A stretch of DNA of 38,261 nucleotides from Patescibacteria group bacterium (GTDB taxonomy: Bacteria > Patescibacteriota > Minisyncoccia > Portnoybacterales > GWB1-42-6), in assembly GCA_018818145.1 (NCBI GenBank), contig JAHIST010000006.1, forward strand, positions 1 through 38,261, read 5' to 3'. Below the pieces are notes generated by a model, which searched no databases, was not told the origin of the DNA, and saw only the letters and a list, made by a program, of their open reading frames with translations. Below, piece after piece: positions 27,962 through 36,228 of this stretch. How positions within the stretch are numbered: the stretch's first letter is position 1; every line of letters begins with the position of its first letter. The translations under genes and the position numbers were made by a program.

Positions 27962-28975
27962 TTAAAATTGTTTTAAAAATCTTAAATCTCCAAAATTCAA
28001 CACTCTCATATCGTTAATTTTGTATTTCATCATCACCAGCCGGTCCAAGCCAAATCCAAAGGCAAATCCCTGCCATTCATAAGGGCTATAACCAGCCGAT
28101 TTAAAAACAAAGGGGTGTACCATACCCGCTCCGGCCATTTCAAGCCAGCCCGTATTTTTGCAAATCCGGCAACCCCTCCCATCGCAAAAAGTACAGGATA
28201 TATCTGGTTCAAAGCTCGGCTCCGTAAAAGGAAAATAACTTGGCCGTAGTCTGATTTTGATCTTTTGACCATAAAGCTGACTAAAAAATTCACCGATAAC
28301 CGCTTTAAAATGGCCTATTGAAATATGTTTATCAACCATCAAGCCTTCAACTTGATAAAATTGAGATTCGTGAGTTGCGTCAGAAGCGTCACGGCGAAAA
28401 ACCTTGCCGGGCACAATTATACGCAAAGGCGGATTATGTTTTTCCATATAGCGCACTTGATTAGGCGAAGTCTGGGTGCGCATTAAAAGTTCATCAGTAA
28501 TATAAAAAGTGTCCTGCATGTCGCGTGCCGGATGATCTTTTGGGAAATTTAATGCCTGAAAATTATAATAATCAGTTTCCATTTCTCGACTGTCAACAAC
28601 GGAAAATCCCAGCGACTGGAAAATTTCTTCAACTTTGCGAAGAACGATTGTCCGCGGGTGCAAATGGCCCTGTGGTAATTTTGCGCCGGGCGCCGTAACA
28701 TCCAACCATTCTTTTGAAAAATCTTCGGCCATTTGTTTTATTTTTTCTTCCGCAGTTTCCATCAACTCGCTAATCTCTTTTTTAAACTCGTTAATATAGC
28801 GACCGACTTGAACGCGCTCTTCTTCCGAAAGCTCCTTTAACCCGCGCAGGATTTTATTCAACTCGCCATTCCGGCCCAAATAACGCACGCGAAGATCTTC
28901 CAGCAATTTTTTGTCGCTGACTTTCTGCATTTCCTCTTTAAACTTTTTCTTTAAATCTTCTATAATATTTTGCAT
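27962..28975 (-). CDS. pheS: Phenylalanyl-tRNA synthetase alpha subunit
   Basis: GHLHPRTIVLRKVEEIFQSLGF; DTFYITDELLMRTQTSPNQVRYM; FGFGLDRLVMMKY. Confidence 0.96.
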   Translation of the reverse strand: MQNIIEDLKKKFKEEMQKVSDKKLLEDLRVRYLGRNGELNKILRGLKELSEEERVQVGRYINEFKKEISELMETAEEKIKQMAEDFSKEWLDVTAPGAKLPQGHLHPRTIVLRKVEEIFQSLGFSVVDSREMETDYYNFQALNFPKDHPARDMQDTFYITDELLMRTQTSPNQVRYMEKHNPPLRIIVPGKVFRRDASDATHESQFYQVEGLMVDKHISIGHFKAVIGEFFSQLYGQKIKIRLRPSYFPFTEPSFEPDISCTFCDGRGCRICKNTGWLEMAGAGMVHPFVFKSAGYSPYEWQGFAFGFGLDRLVMMKYKINDMRVLNFGDLRFLKQF

Positions 28976-28979
28976 AAGA

Positions 28980-29357
28980 TTAACTCCTCTCGCCGTAAAG
29001 AAACGCCAGCTCAATCGCCACCACAATTATTAAAAAAATCAAAGCAGTCCACCAGTAAAAAACCTGAAAAAATTTCATTGCCAGAAATCCCACAAAAAGC
29101 AGGCCCAGCAATGATCCTTCGCGAAAAGAAATTCCTAAAAAATATATGGCGGATTTATCTCGCTGTTTTCGCCGGCGGATATAAAAACCCAGCAGGCTGA
29201 AAAAACCGCAAAGCGACAGGAATAAACTTAACGCCAATAAAATCAAAATTATGCCGCTTGAATTCTCCGGCGAGAAAAACCATATAAGCGCCAAAAACGA
29301 AGCCAGGGCCAACGCGCTGGCCAGCCCCACGCCCCATAGATAAGTTCTGGAAGTCAT
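28980..29357 (-). CDS. Small membrane protein
   Basis: 125 aa, four hydrophobic segments. Confidence 0.65.
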   Translation of the reverse strand: MTSRTYLWGVGLASALALASFLALIWFFSPENSSGIILILLALSLFLSLCGFFSLLGFYIRRRKQRDKSAIYFLGISFREGSLLGLLFVGFLAMKFFQVFYWWTALIFLIIVVAIELAFLYGERS

Positions 29358-29498
29358 TAATTACTTAACTTATTCCTTTATAATTTCTACTTTAATTTTA
29401 CCCCAACCGCCTCATAAAAGCAAGGGCAAAACAAGGGTAAAATGTGTATAAATATTGCCTCTAAAACAACAAAAAAACAGGCTTAAAGCCTGATTTTT

Positions 29499-29536
29499 TG
29501 GCGGGCCGTAGGGGATTCGAACCCCTAATCTTCTCC
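29499..29536 (-). tRNA. 3' half of an interrupted tRNA (GGAGA AGATT AGGGG TTCGAAT CCCCT ACGGCCC G CCA)
   Basis: Perfect T stem, acceptor strand complementary to GGGCCGT at 29757-29763, encoded CCA. Confidence 0.75.
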
Positions 29537-29583
29537 CCGCCTTCGCTTAAAGCTACGGCGGGCAAGCGTGATCCCGTTCAAAG

Positions 29584-29659
29584 CGGACCGTGCGGGATTT
29601 GAACCCGCGATCTTCTCCGTGACAGGGAGACGTGTTAGACCAGGCTACACCAACGGTCC
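29584..29659 (-). tRNA. tRNA-Asp (anticodon GTC)
   Basis: GGACCGT TG GTGTAGCCTGGTCTAACAC G TCTCC CTGTCAC GGAGA AGATC GCGGG TTTGAAT CCCGC ACGGTCC G; complete cloverleaf. Confidence 0.95.
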
Positions 29660-29687
29660 GCTTTGAACGGGACAAGCAGAAATAATA

Positions 29688-29763
29688 GGAGACGCGCCTG
29701 CCCCATAGTATCCGAGCTTTACAAGGATTGCTTCGGGGTCAAGCCAGGCTACGCTAACGGCCC
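29688..29763 (-). tRNA. 5' half of an interrupted tRNA, with a hairpin in its D-loop
   Basis: GGGCCGT TA GCGT AGCCTGGC[CCCC...GGGG hairpin]AG GCGC G TCTCC. Confidence 0.7.
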
Positions 29764-29773
29764 ATATTTTGTG

Positions 29774-29846
29774 TAGCAGGGGTGGGGATCGAACCCACGA
29801 CCTCGGGCTTATGAGTCCCACGCTCTACCAACTGAGCTACCCTGCC
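29774..29846 (-). tRNA. tRNA-Met (anticodon CAT), elongator-like
   Basis: GGCAGGGTAGCTCAGTTGGTAGAGCGTGGGACTCATAAGCCCGAGGTCGTGGGTTCGATCCCCACCCCTGCTA. Confidence 0.93.
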
Positions 29847-29989
29847 TCGCTAAAATAAATATATTTTATATTTTCTACGCTCGCTCGGAAATGAAAATAA
29901 ATTTTCATTTCACTCGCTCTCTTAAAAATAACGCCAAAATTAAACACTGTCACTATTTAATCAACGGCGTTAGATTTAAACAAAAAGTG

Positions 29990-30060
29990 TTGCGGGGCCC
30001 GGAATTGCACCGGGGTCTGGGGCTTATGAGACCCCCGAGATACTTCTTCTCCACCCCGCG
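29990..30060 (-). tRNA. tRNA-fMet-like (anticodon CAT), atypical D- and T-loops
   Basis: CGCGGGG TG GAGA AGAAGTA TCTC G GGGGT CTCATAA GCCCC AGAC CCCGG TGCAATT CCGGG CCCCGCA A; C1 x A72 mismatch. Confidence 0.8.
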
Positions 30061-30296
30061 ATAAGTTGTTCTATAATATACCTCTTTTTGATCTTTTTCA
30101 ATTGCATTTCTCTTTTTATAGCTTCTCGCTTTGAGTCATAGGATTCTTCATACACTAACTTCCATGGAATTCCTGATTTTGTTGATCTTGATGTTCCTAA
30201 ATTGTGCTCTTGGATCCTCTTTGCTAATTTTTCAGTCTGACCAATATAATAATGATTATTTTTCAAGCTTTTCAAAATATAAACTTTACATTCCAT
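30024..30296 (-). CDS. GIY-YIG nuclease superfamily protein 2; 3' end overlaps tRNA-fMet
   Basis: MECKVYILKSLKNNHYYIGQTEKLAKRIQEHN...REAIKREMQLKKIKK; ends ...GWRRSISGVS*, stop within fMet anticodon loop. Confidence 0.85.
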   Translation of the reverse strand: MECKVYILKSLKNNHYYIGQTEKLAKRIQEHNLGTSRSTKSGIPWKLVYEESYDSKREAIKREMQLKKIKKRYIIEQLIAGWRRSISGVS

Positions 30297-30303
30297 ATCA
30301 ATT

Positions 30304-30352
30304 CCGAGATATCCTCGTCCTCGACGCCGAAGGCGTCGAGGACGAGGATCTC
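30304..30352. repeat. Palindrome upstream of GIY-YIG gene 2
   Basis: CGAGATATCCTCGTCCTCGACGCCgaaGGCGTCGAGGACGAGGATCTC. Confidence 0.85.
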
Positions 30353-30430
30353 CCGATTTTATCGTGGATCCTCGCCATCTTTGATGGCGGGACTCAAAAT
30401 TATAAAATCTTCGATTTTTAATTTTCGGGA
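30351..30430. repeat. Palindromic element E, copy 2
   Basis: TCCCGATTTTATCGTGGATCCTCG...ATAAAATCTTCGATTTTTAATTTTCGGGA. Confidence 0.8.
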
Positions 30431-30452
30431 CTTCTTCTCCACCCCGCGATAA
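30430..30452 (-). pseudogene. Truncated duplicate of the tRNA-fMet 5' end
   Basis: ACTTCTTCTCCACCCCGCGATAA, identical to 30042-30064 (23/23). Confidence 0.9.
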
Positions 30453-30532
30453 AAATGCGACTTTTATTATTATATATAAAAAAGCGCCCTTAATCAAGGG
30501 TTCTCAAAATTAAGACGCTAAAAACCTTTATT

Positions 30533-31057
30533 TTATAAATATTCCAGTTCCTTCAACGCCGCTTCGTAATTTTCAACCGCCTGCTCGGCTTGCTCATGGG
30601 CAATTTGAATGCTTGGCTCGTGGACTATCGCGTTGCGCAGACGGTGCGCTTCCCAGACTAAATTCACGCTTTTTAGCTCGTGCGGCTCAAATTGGCGCAG
30701 ACGCTCCCCCATATCTACGCCGGGCAGGCCCATTTGTTTCAAAATGCCATCAAAAATATTATCCGCTTCAATAATCGCCAGCTTCAAATTCGCTTCATCG
30801 CCTTTGCGCAGCCTTGTTTGAATTATCTGCCATTTTTTATCAACCTTGGCCCCGCCGTAAATAAACCTCCGCGCCTGCATCTGCTCTTTCAGCCACCAGG
30901 CGGCATCGGAACGCTTCAGTAAAACCGCGATCAAAAAAATAAAAAACAAAGAAACTCCGTAGCTGATAAGTTTCAAGGTTAAAACAGTCCCTCCAAATTC
31001 GGTAGTTGTGAAAAAATAATATATTTGGTCGTAGAGGTCGTAGAGAAAAGTTATCAT
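30533..31057 (-). CDS. Conserved hypothetical membrane-anchored protein
   Basis: 174 aa; one N-terminal TM then soluble domain. Confidence 0.7.
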   Translation of the reverse strand: MITFLYDLYDQIYYFFTTTEFGGTVLTLKLISYGVSLFFIFLIAVLLKRSDAAWWLKEQMQARRFIYGGAKVDKKWQIIQTRLRKGDEANLKLAIIEADNIFDGILKQMGLPGVDMGERLRQFEPHELKSVNLVWEAHRLRNAIVHEPSIQIAHEQAEQAVENYEAALKELEYL

Positions 31058-31067
31058 CCTTCTAAGC

Positions 31068-31138
31068 GACCCGAATGACGCGAATTACCACTCGAATGAC
31101 CCTAATTCGGGTAATTCGGGTGAATTCGTAATTAGGGT
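31068..31138. repeat. Palindromic element supplying the gatA stop codon
   Basis: GCGACCCGAATGACGCGAATTACC...CTAATTCGGGTAATTCGGGTGAATTCGTAATTAGGGTCG. Confidence 0.7.
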
Positions 31139-32577
31139 CGCCTTAATAATTCTTCACACATTCCTGCAACCTGAAAAATCAAATCTTCGGAAAAATGTTT
31201 CCCGATAATCTGCAGCCCGACCGGCAAATTACCAATTTTACCGCAAGATAGAGAGAGCGCCGGCACGCCGGCCAGGTTTATGGGCACGGTATAAATATCG
31301 GAAAGATACATCTTGATTGGATCATCCACTTTTTCGCCGATTTTGAAAGCGGGCGTGGGCGAGGTAGGTGTTAAAATTACATCAACCTGTTCAAACGCTT
31401 TTTGAAAATCCTGCAAAACTTTAGTCCGCACTTTTTGAGCTTTCAAATAATAGGCATCGTAGTAGCCAGCAGACAAAGTATAGGTGCCAAGCATTATCCG
31501 CCTTCTGGGCTCGGCGCCAAAATAATGCCCGCGCGTTTTTAAATAAACATCCAGTAAATCGCTTGTGGCAAATCGTTTATCGCTTATCGCAGAAGTTCCA
31601 TACTTAATACCATCGTAGCGCGCCAAATTTGCCGAAACTTCCGAGGGCATAATTATATAGTAGCACGCCAAAGCGTATTCCGTATGCGGCAGATTTATTT
31701 CTTTAACTTCTGCTCCAGCATCGGCCAATTTTTTTATAGCTTGCTTCACCAATTTTTCTACTTCAGGATCAATGCCTTGGCTGAAATATTCTTTAGGCAA
31801 ACCAATTTTTAAGTTTGTAGTTTGTAGTTTGTAGTTTGTAGTTTGGGGAAAATCTGCGCTGGTTGAATCTTTTAAGTCTTTACCTTTAATCACATCAAAC
31901 ACTTTCTTACAATCCGCGACATTTTTGGCGAACGGCCCGATCTGGTCAAGCGAAGAAGCCATTGCCATTAAGCCATAGCGAGAAACTGCGCCATAGGTGG
32001 GTTTTAACCCCACAACGCCGCAAAAAGAAGCGGGCTGGCGGATTGAGCCACCGGTATCGGAGCCCAAAGAAAAAACACATTCTTCCGCTGCCACGGCTGC
32101 AGCCGAACCGCCCGAGGAGCCGCCCGGAACTCGTTGCAAATCCCGCGGATTACGAGTTGGGCCAAAAGCCGAATTTTCGGTTGAAGAACCCATGGCAAAT
32201 TCATCCATATTGGTCTTGCCCAAAAATATCGCGCCGGCTTTTTTTAATTTCTGAATTACCGTAGCGTCATAAGGCGCAATGTAATTTTCCAAAATCTTTG
32301 AGCCGGCAGTGCATTTTATGCCCTCCAGCAAAATTATGTCTTTGATGGCGCAGGGAATTCCCGCCAAATCCCCTATTTCTTCTCCAGCTGCGATTTTTTC
32401 ATCAATTTTTTCCGCCTGCGCTAAAGCCAAATCATCTGTCACAGTCAAATAAGCATGCATATCTTTTTCACGCTTTTCAATCTGCGCCAAAAACACTTCG
32501 GTCAGTTCAGTCGCCGAAAATTCTTTATTTTTTAACCCCTGCTTGGCCTGGGTAATTGTTAATTTAGTTAAGTCCAT
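31132..32577 (-). CDS. gatA: Asp/Glu-tRNA amidotransferase subunit A
   Basis: [46 protein letters not shown]. Confidence 0.97.
   Translation of the reverse strand: MDLTKLTITQAKQGLKNKEFSATELTEVFLAQIEKREKDMHAYLTVTDDLALAQAEKIDEKIAAGEEIGDLAGIPCAIKDIILLEGIKCTAGSKILENYIAPYDATVIQKLKKAGAIFLGKTNMDEFAMGSSTENSAFGPTRNPRDLQRVPGGSSGGSAAAVAAEECVFSLGSDTGGSIRQPASFCGVVGLKPTYGAVSRYGLMAMASSLDQIGPFAKNVADCKKVFDVIKGKDLKDSTSADFPQTTNYKLQTTNLKIGLPKEYFSQGIDPEVEKLVKQAIKKLADAGAEVKEINLPHTEYALACYYIIMPSEVSANLARYDGIKYGTSAISDKRFATSDLLDVYLKTRGHYFGAEPRRRIMLGTYTLSAGYYDAYYLKAQKVRTKVLQDFQKAFEQVDVILTPTSPTPAFKIGEKVDDPIKMYLSDIYTVPINLAGVPALSLSCGKIGNLPVGLQIIGKHFSEDLIFQVAGMCEELLRRP
31813..31844. repeat. Heptamer tandem repeat in gatA
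   Basis: TTTGTAG x4 plus TTTG; encodes [11 protein letters not shown]. Confidence 0.85.
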
Positions 32578-32595
32578 AAATAATCTTTATTTTCT

Positions 32596-32703
32596 GCGTC
32601 GTTCCGCGAGAAATGATGAATAGCTAATAAGCGTTTTATCTCTGAACCACGCGGAACTTTGCGCGGAACAACGCGGAAATAGATTCTGCGGAGTTCCGCG
32701 GTT
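32596..32703. repeat. Repeat tract (TTCTGCGtcGTTCCGCG family) between gatC and gatA
   Basis: Multiple (N)TTCTGCGNNGTTCCGCGGTTA-like units; similar units at 37137-37222, 37262-37376, 37950-37998. Confidence 0.7.
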
Positions 32704-32983
32704 ATTCAAATACCGCCTTCACCTTAATAAAGCCTTTCTTAGTTTCCGGCGCATTGGCTAAAATTTGCCCGCGCGTCTTTTCGTCTTGTTTTTCCGATTC
32801 GTCGACCCGCATCACATTTTGTTGTCCGGTCGCCTGCGCCGTCGGCTCCACATTTTGGGTATCCACTTCTTTTAATTTTTCCACGAACGCCAAAATCGCC
32901 GCCAACTCTTTGGTAAACTTTTTTTCCTCCTCGGTAGACAAACCTAGTCGGGCTAATTTTGCGATATGATTGACGTCAAACAT
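32702..32983 (-). CDS. gatC: Asp/Glu-tRNA amidotransferase subunit C
   Basis: HIAKLARLGLSTEEEKKFTKELAAILAFVEKLKEVDT. Confidence 0.92.
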   Translation of the reverse strand: MFDVNHIAKLARLGLSTEEEKKFTKELAAILAFVEKLKEVDTQNVEPTAQATGQQNVMRVDESEKQDEKTRGQILANAPETKKGFIKVKAVFE

Positions 32984-33094
32984 AAAGAATTTTAAATTTC
33001 TAATTTTAAATTTTAAATCAAATTCTAATTTCTTAATTTTAAAACATTAAATCATTAAAAATTCATTCGAAATTTGAATTTCAAAATTCAGAAT

Positions 33095-35149
33095 TTATTT
33101 TATTAGATTAAGAAACTCCTCTTCTCCTATTATTTTAACACCCAAATCCCTCGCTTTATCATACTTTGACCCCGGCTCCGCGCCTGCCACCACCAAGTCG
33201 GTTTTAGCCGAAACAGAAGAGGAAACATCGCCGCCTCGCTCCCGTATCAATTGCTTGGCCTGCTCGCGGGACAAGCTTTCCAGCTCACCGGTTAAAACAA
33301 TGGTTAGGCCTTTAAGCGTCTGATTTTTCTTTTTAATTTTCGGATTGATAATTTTAACCGCTTTAAGCAGGCGAGCCAAGAGTTTTTGATTTTTGGCGCT
33401 GGTAAACCACTCATAAATACTTTTGGCAACAACCTCGCCGATATTGGCAATTGAGCTTAACTCATTTATACTTGCTTGCGCCAATTTATGAATGCCGCCA
33501 AAATGATTGGCTAAATCTACTGCCGTTTCCTCGCCCACGTGCAAAATGCCAAGCGCGTTGATAAATTTTGTCAGCGGAACTTCACGGCTTTTATCAATCG
33601 CTTCAATCAAATTTTGGGTTGCTTTTTCCGCAAAGCGTTCCAGCGGCACCAAATCCCCTTCTGCCAAATCATAGATGTCCGCTGGATCGCGCACCAGGCC
33701 TTCCCTCATCAGCTGATCAATGATTTTCCCGCCCAAGCCCTCAATATCCATCGCGCCTTTGGAAACAAAATGAATCAGATTGCGGCGGCTCACGGCAAAG
33801 CAATTTTTATTGGCGCAACGGTGCGCCACTTCACCCTCGGCCCTTACCACGCGACCGCCGCACATCGGACAGGTTTTTGGCATCTGAAACTTTTTTTCTT
33901 TGCCGGTGCGGAGTTTGGGCAAAACTTTAATGATGTCGGGAATCACATCGCCGGCTCGCCGGACGATCACCGTATCGCCAATTTTCAAATTCAGCCGCCT
34001 GATTTCATCTTCGTTATGAAGCGTGGCGCGCGCCACCGTAACGCCGCCGACATTAACCGGTTCTAAAACAGCTACCGGCGTCAGGATGCCGGTCCGGCCG
34101 ACCTGCAAAATTATATCTTCAACAATAGTTGTTGCCTCTTTGCCGGAAAATTTGTAAGCCTGCATCCAGCGGGGCGCCTTGCCCACCACGCCCAATTTTT
34201 TATGGAGATTGAGATTATTTACAACTACCACCACCCCATCGCACTCAAAAGGCAGATTTTCTCGCTGCCTCACCCAGCGCTCATGAAATTTCATGACGGC
34301 TGACAAATCTTTGCTATATTGGTTTTGGAAAATAGTTTTAAAACCAATGGCTTTGGCAATTTTATGCTCTTGCCCATGAGTCTCCTGCCCCAAATCAGAA
34401 ATCAATGCATACACATAAAAATCAAGTTGGCGCTCGGCGGTTATTTTGGAATCAAGCTGACGGATTGAGCCGGCCGCGCCGTTCCGAGGGTTAGCCAGAA
34501 GCGGCTTGCCTTCTTTTTTATACTGCCGGTTAAGCGCCTCAAAAACTTTTTTGGTCATTACCGCCTCGCCCCGTATTTCAACCTTGCCGCTCTTAACTGC
34601 CGCCAAAATTTTTTTAATCTGCCCCGTGCCAAAACCTTCTTTTTCCAGTTCCGCTTCGGTCGGCAGGCGCAGACGCAAAGGAATAGATTGAATTGTTTTT
34701 AAATTCTGCGTCACGTCCTCCCCTGTTTTGCCGTCGCCCCGCGTGGCGCCGCGCGTAAAAACTCCATTTTCATAAATTAAAGAAGCGGCCAAACCATCCA
34801 GTTTTAATTCACAAAAATAATCCAGCTTGGCGTTTGGAACTAATTTTTGAATCCGCTCCTGCCAGGCCTTAATTTCTTCTTCGCCAAAAGCGTCGTTTAG
34901 CGAAAGCATCGGCACGACATGTTCAACTTTTTTGAATTCGTCCAACGGCTCCCCGCCCACCCGCTGGGTCGGTGAATCGGATGTAATTAAATCAGGGTGT
35001 TTTAACTCCAACTCTTCCAGCTCATTTTTAAGCGTATCAAAAGCCGCGTCGGAAATATCCAATTTATCCAAAACGTGATACATGTAACGATGGCTGTTTA
35101 TTTCCTCTTTGAGTTTTTCAATCCGCTGTTTGGCCTCTGCTTTATTCAT
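33095..35149 (-). CDS. ligA: NAD-dependent DNA ligase
   Basis: CELKLDGLAASLIYENG; NPRNGAAGSIRQLD; zinc finger CPMCGG..C; C-terminal BRCT. Confidence 0.97.
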   Translation of the reverse strand: MNKAEAKQRIEKLKEEINSHRYMYHVLDKLDISDAAFDTLKNELEELELKHPDLITSDSPTQRVGGEPLDEFKKVEHVVPMLSLNDAFGEEEIKAWQERIQKLVPNAKLDYFCELKLDGLAASLIYENGVFTRGATRGDGKTGEDVTQNLKTIQSIPLRLRLPTEAELEKEGFGTGQIKKILAAVKSGKVEIRGEAVMTKKVFEALNRQYKKEGKPLLANPRNGAAGSIRQLDSKITAERQLDFYVYALISDLGQETHGQEHKIAKAIGFKTIFQNQYSKDLSAVMKFHERWVRQRENLPFECDGVVVVVNNLNLHKKLGVVGKAPRWMQAYKFSGKEATTIVEDIILQVGRTGILTPVAVLEPVNVGGVTVARATLHNEDEIRRLNLKIGDTVIVRRAGDVIPDIIKVLPKLRTGKEKKFQMPKTCPMCGGRVVRAEGEVAHRCANKNCFAVSRRNLIHFVSKGAMDIEGLGGKIIDQLMREGLVRDPADIYDLAEGDLVPLERFAEKATQNLIEAIDKSREVPLTKFINALGILHVGEETAVDLANHFGGIHKLAQASINELSSIANIGEVVAKSIYEWFTSAKNQKLLARLLKAVKIINPKIKKKNQTLKGLTIVLTGELESLSREQAKQLIRERGGDVSSSVSAKTDLVVAGAEPGSKYDKARDLGVKIIGEEEFLNLIK

Positions 35150-35203
35150 AGCTTATTTTTGCACCTTTATTATATATAAAAAAAAGGTGGCTGACAACAA
35201 AAA

Positions 35204-35224
35204 ACCGCCCAAAAGCGGCTTTTT
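35204..35224 (-). terminator. Terminator after the pilin cluster
   Basis: AGCCGCttttgGGCGGTTTTTT on the minus strand. Confidence 0.7.
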
Positions 35225-35253
35225 AGTTCGCACTAAATCCAAAGTTTAGTTTT

Positions 35254-35631
35254 CTACCAATCTACTTGTATTTTCCGCTTTGTCTGGGAAAAAATACCGC
35301 TTGACTGAATTTGTTGATTGGTGATTCTTGTGGCAGAAACAGCAGCGCCGTTGCTTAAAGAATAATTAACCGTGCCGCCCACATTAGCGCATCCGCCCGA
35401 GGTTTTTCTGGCTTCGTACAAACACTGTTCCGCTCCGGCGTCGGCCGCATAAAACGCGGGGATGGAATTAGCGATTCCCCGGGACATTTTTATTTCAAAA
35501 AGCATAATGCTGGCCACGACCAAAGCAATCAAAAATATAATCATCATCACAAAAAAGGACATCAAAATAGCTGCGGCCCCGCGCTGGCAATTGAAAATTG
35601 AAAATTGAAAATTGAAAATTTTATGGTGCAT
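35254..35631 (-). CDS. PilX-like pilus assembly protein
   Basis: MHHKIFNFQFSIFNCQRGAAAILMSFFVMMIIFLIALVVASIMLFE...AFYAADAGAEQCLYEA; ATGCACCATAA overlap with previous gene. Confidence 0.7.
   Translation of the reverse strand: MHHKIFNFQFSIFNCQRGAAAILMSFFVMMIIFLIALVVASIMLFEIKMSRGIANSIPAFYAADAGAEQCLYEARKTSGGCANVGGTVNYSLSNGAAVSATRITNQQIQSSGIFSQTKRKIQVDW
35591..35618. repeat. Heptamer tandem repeat TTGAAAA x4 in the leader of the PilX-like gene
   Basis: TTGAAAATTGAAAATTGAAAATTGAAAA. Confidence 0.85.
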
Positions 35632-36181
35632 ATTGCCTTGAAGAAATAGTTGTCTGTAAATTAACTTGTACTTGCTGCGTAAGAATCGTTGTTTTATTTT
35701 TAACATTCATCGTCACTGTCACTCTGGCTTGCTCCGTAGCAGCTATATTAATCCAAAAAGAACCGGTTATTTCCACTTCATCTGGCGTCAATTCTACCGG
35801 AAGTACGCCTACTGTGCAGCCGGCCCCACTCGTGACCTCTCGCGTTACGACCGTACCAGAAAAGGCATATGTGACATAGCAATCTTTTGAGTTTTTAATG
35901 TTAATAGAGGCCGAGGGGCCGCCGGCGCCGGTGAGAACATCACTCATCCTGATTTCCTTGCTCATTGATTCCAAAACGAAACGTGCTGCATCCAGGGCGT
36001 TTTGCCGGCCAAAAAGCCGCTTAACCCCCCCCATACCGGCCGAGAAAATTTGCGCAACAACAACAATAACAATCAAAAAAATAGCCATAGCGATTAGAAT
36101 TTCAAGCAAAGTAAACCCGGACCGCACAGAGCCGGATGTGGGGCTACACGAAGCTTCTTTATTTTTTTCTGGTAGCGTCAT
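35621..36181 (-). CDS. Pseudopilin, prepilin-type N-terminal methylation domain (PilW/GspJ-like)
   Basis: RSGFTLLEILIAMAIFLIVIVVVAQIFSAG. Confidence 0.85.
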   Translation of the reverse strand: MTLPEKNKEASCSPTSGSVRSGFTLLEILIAMAIFLIVIVVVAQIFSAGMGGVKRLFGRQNALDAARFVLESMSKEIRMSDVLTGAGGPSASINIKNSKDCYVTYAFSGTVVTREVTSGAGCTVGVLPVELTPDEVEITGSFWINIAATEQARVTVTMNVKNKTTILTQQVQVNLQTTISSRQYAP

Positions 36182-36228
36182 AGATTTTTTCACTCCTATG
36201 TAACAAAAAACATAAAACATGTAACAGA

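Noticed and set aside
29537-29687. Group I intron in the split tRNA
   Set aside because: 151 nt largely occupied by tRNA-Asp and its flanks; too short and no group I core recognised.
30297-30497. N-terminal extension of the GIY-YIG 2 ORF
   Set aside because: Translates palindromes and the truncated tRNA copy; the domain starts at MECKVYILKS (30296).
33539-34066. 175-aa plus-strand ORF in ligA
   Set aside because: Antisense to ligA, no recognisable domain.
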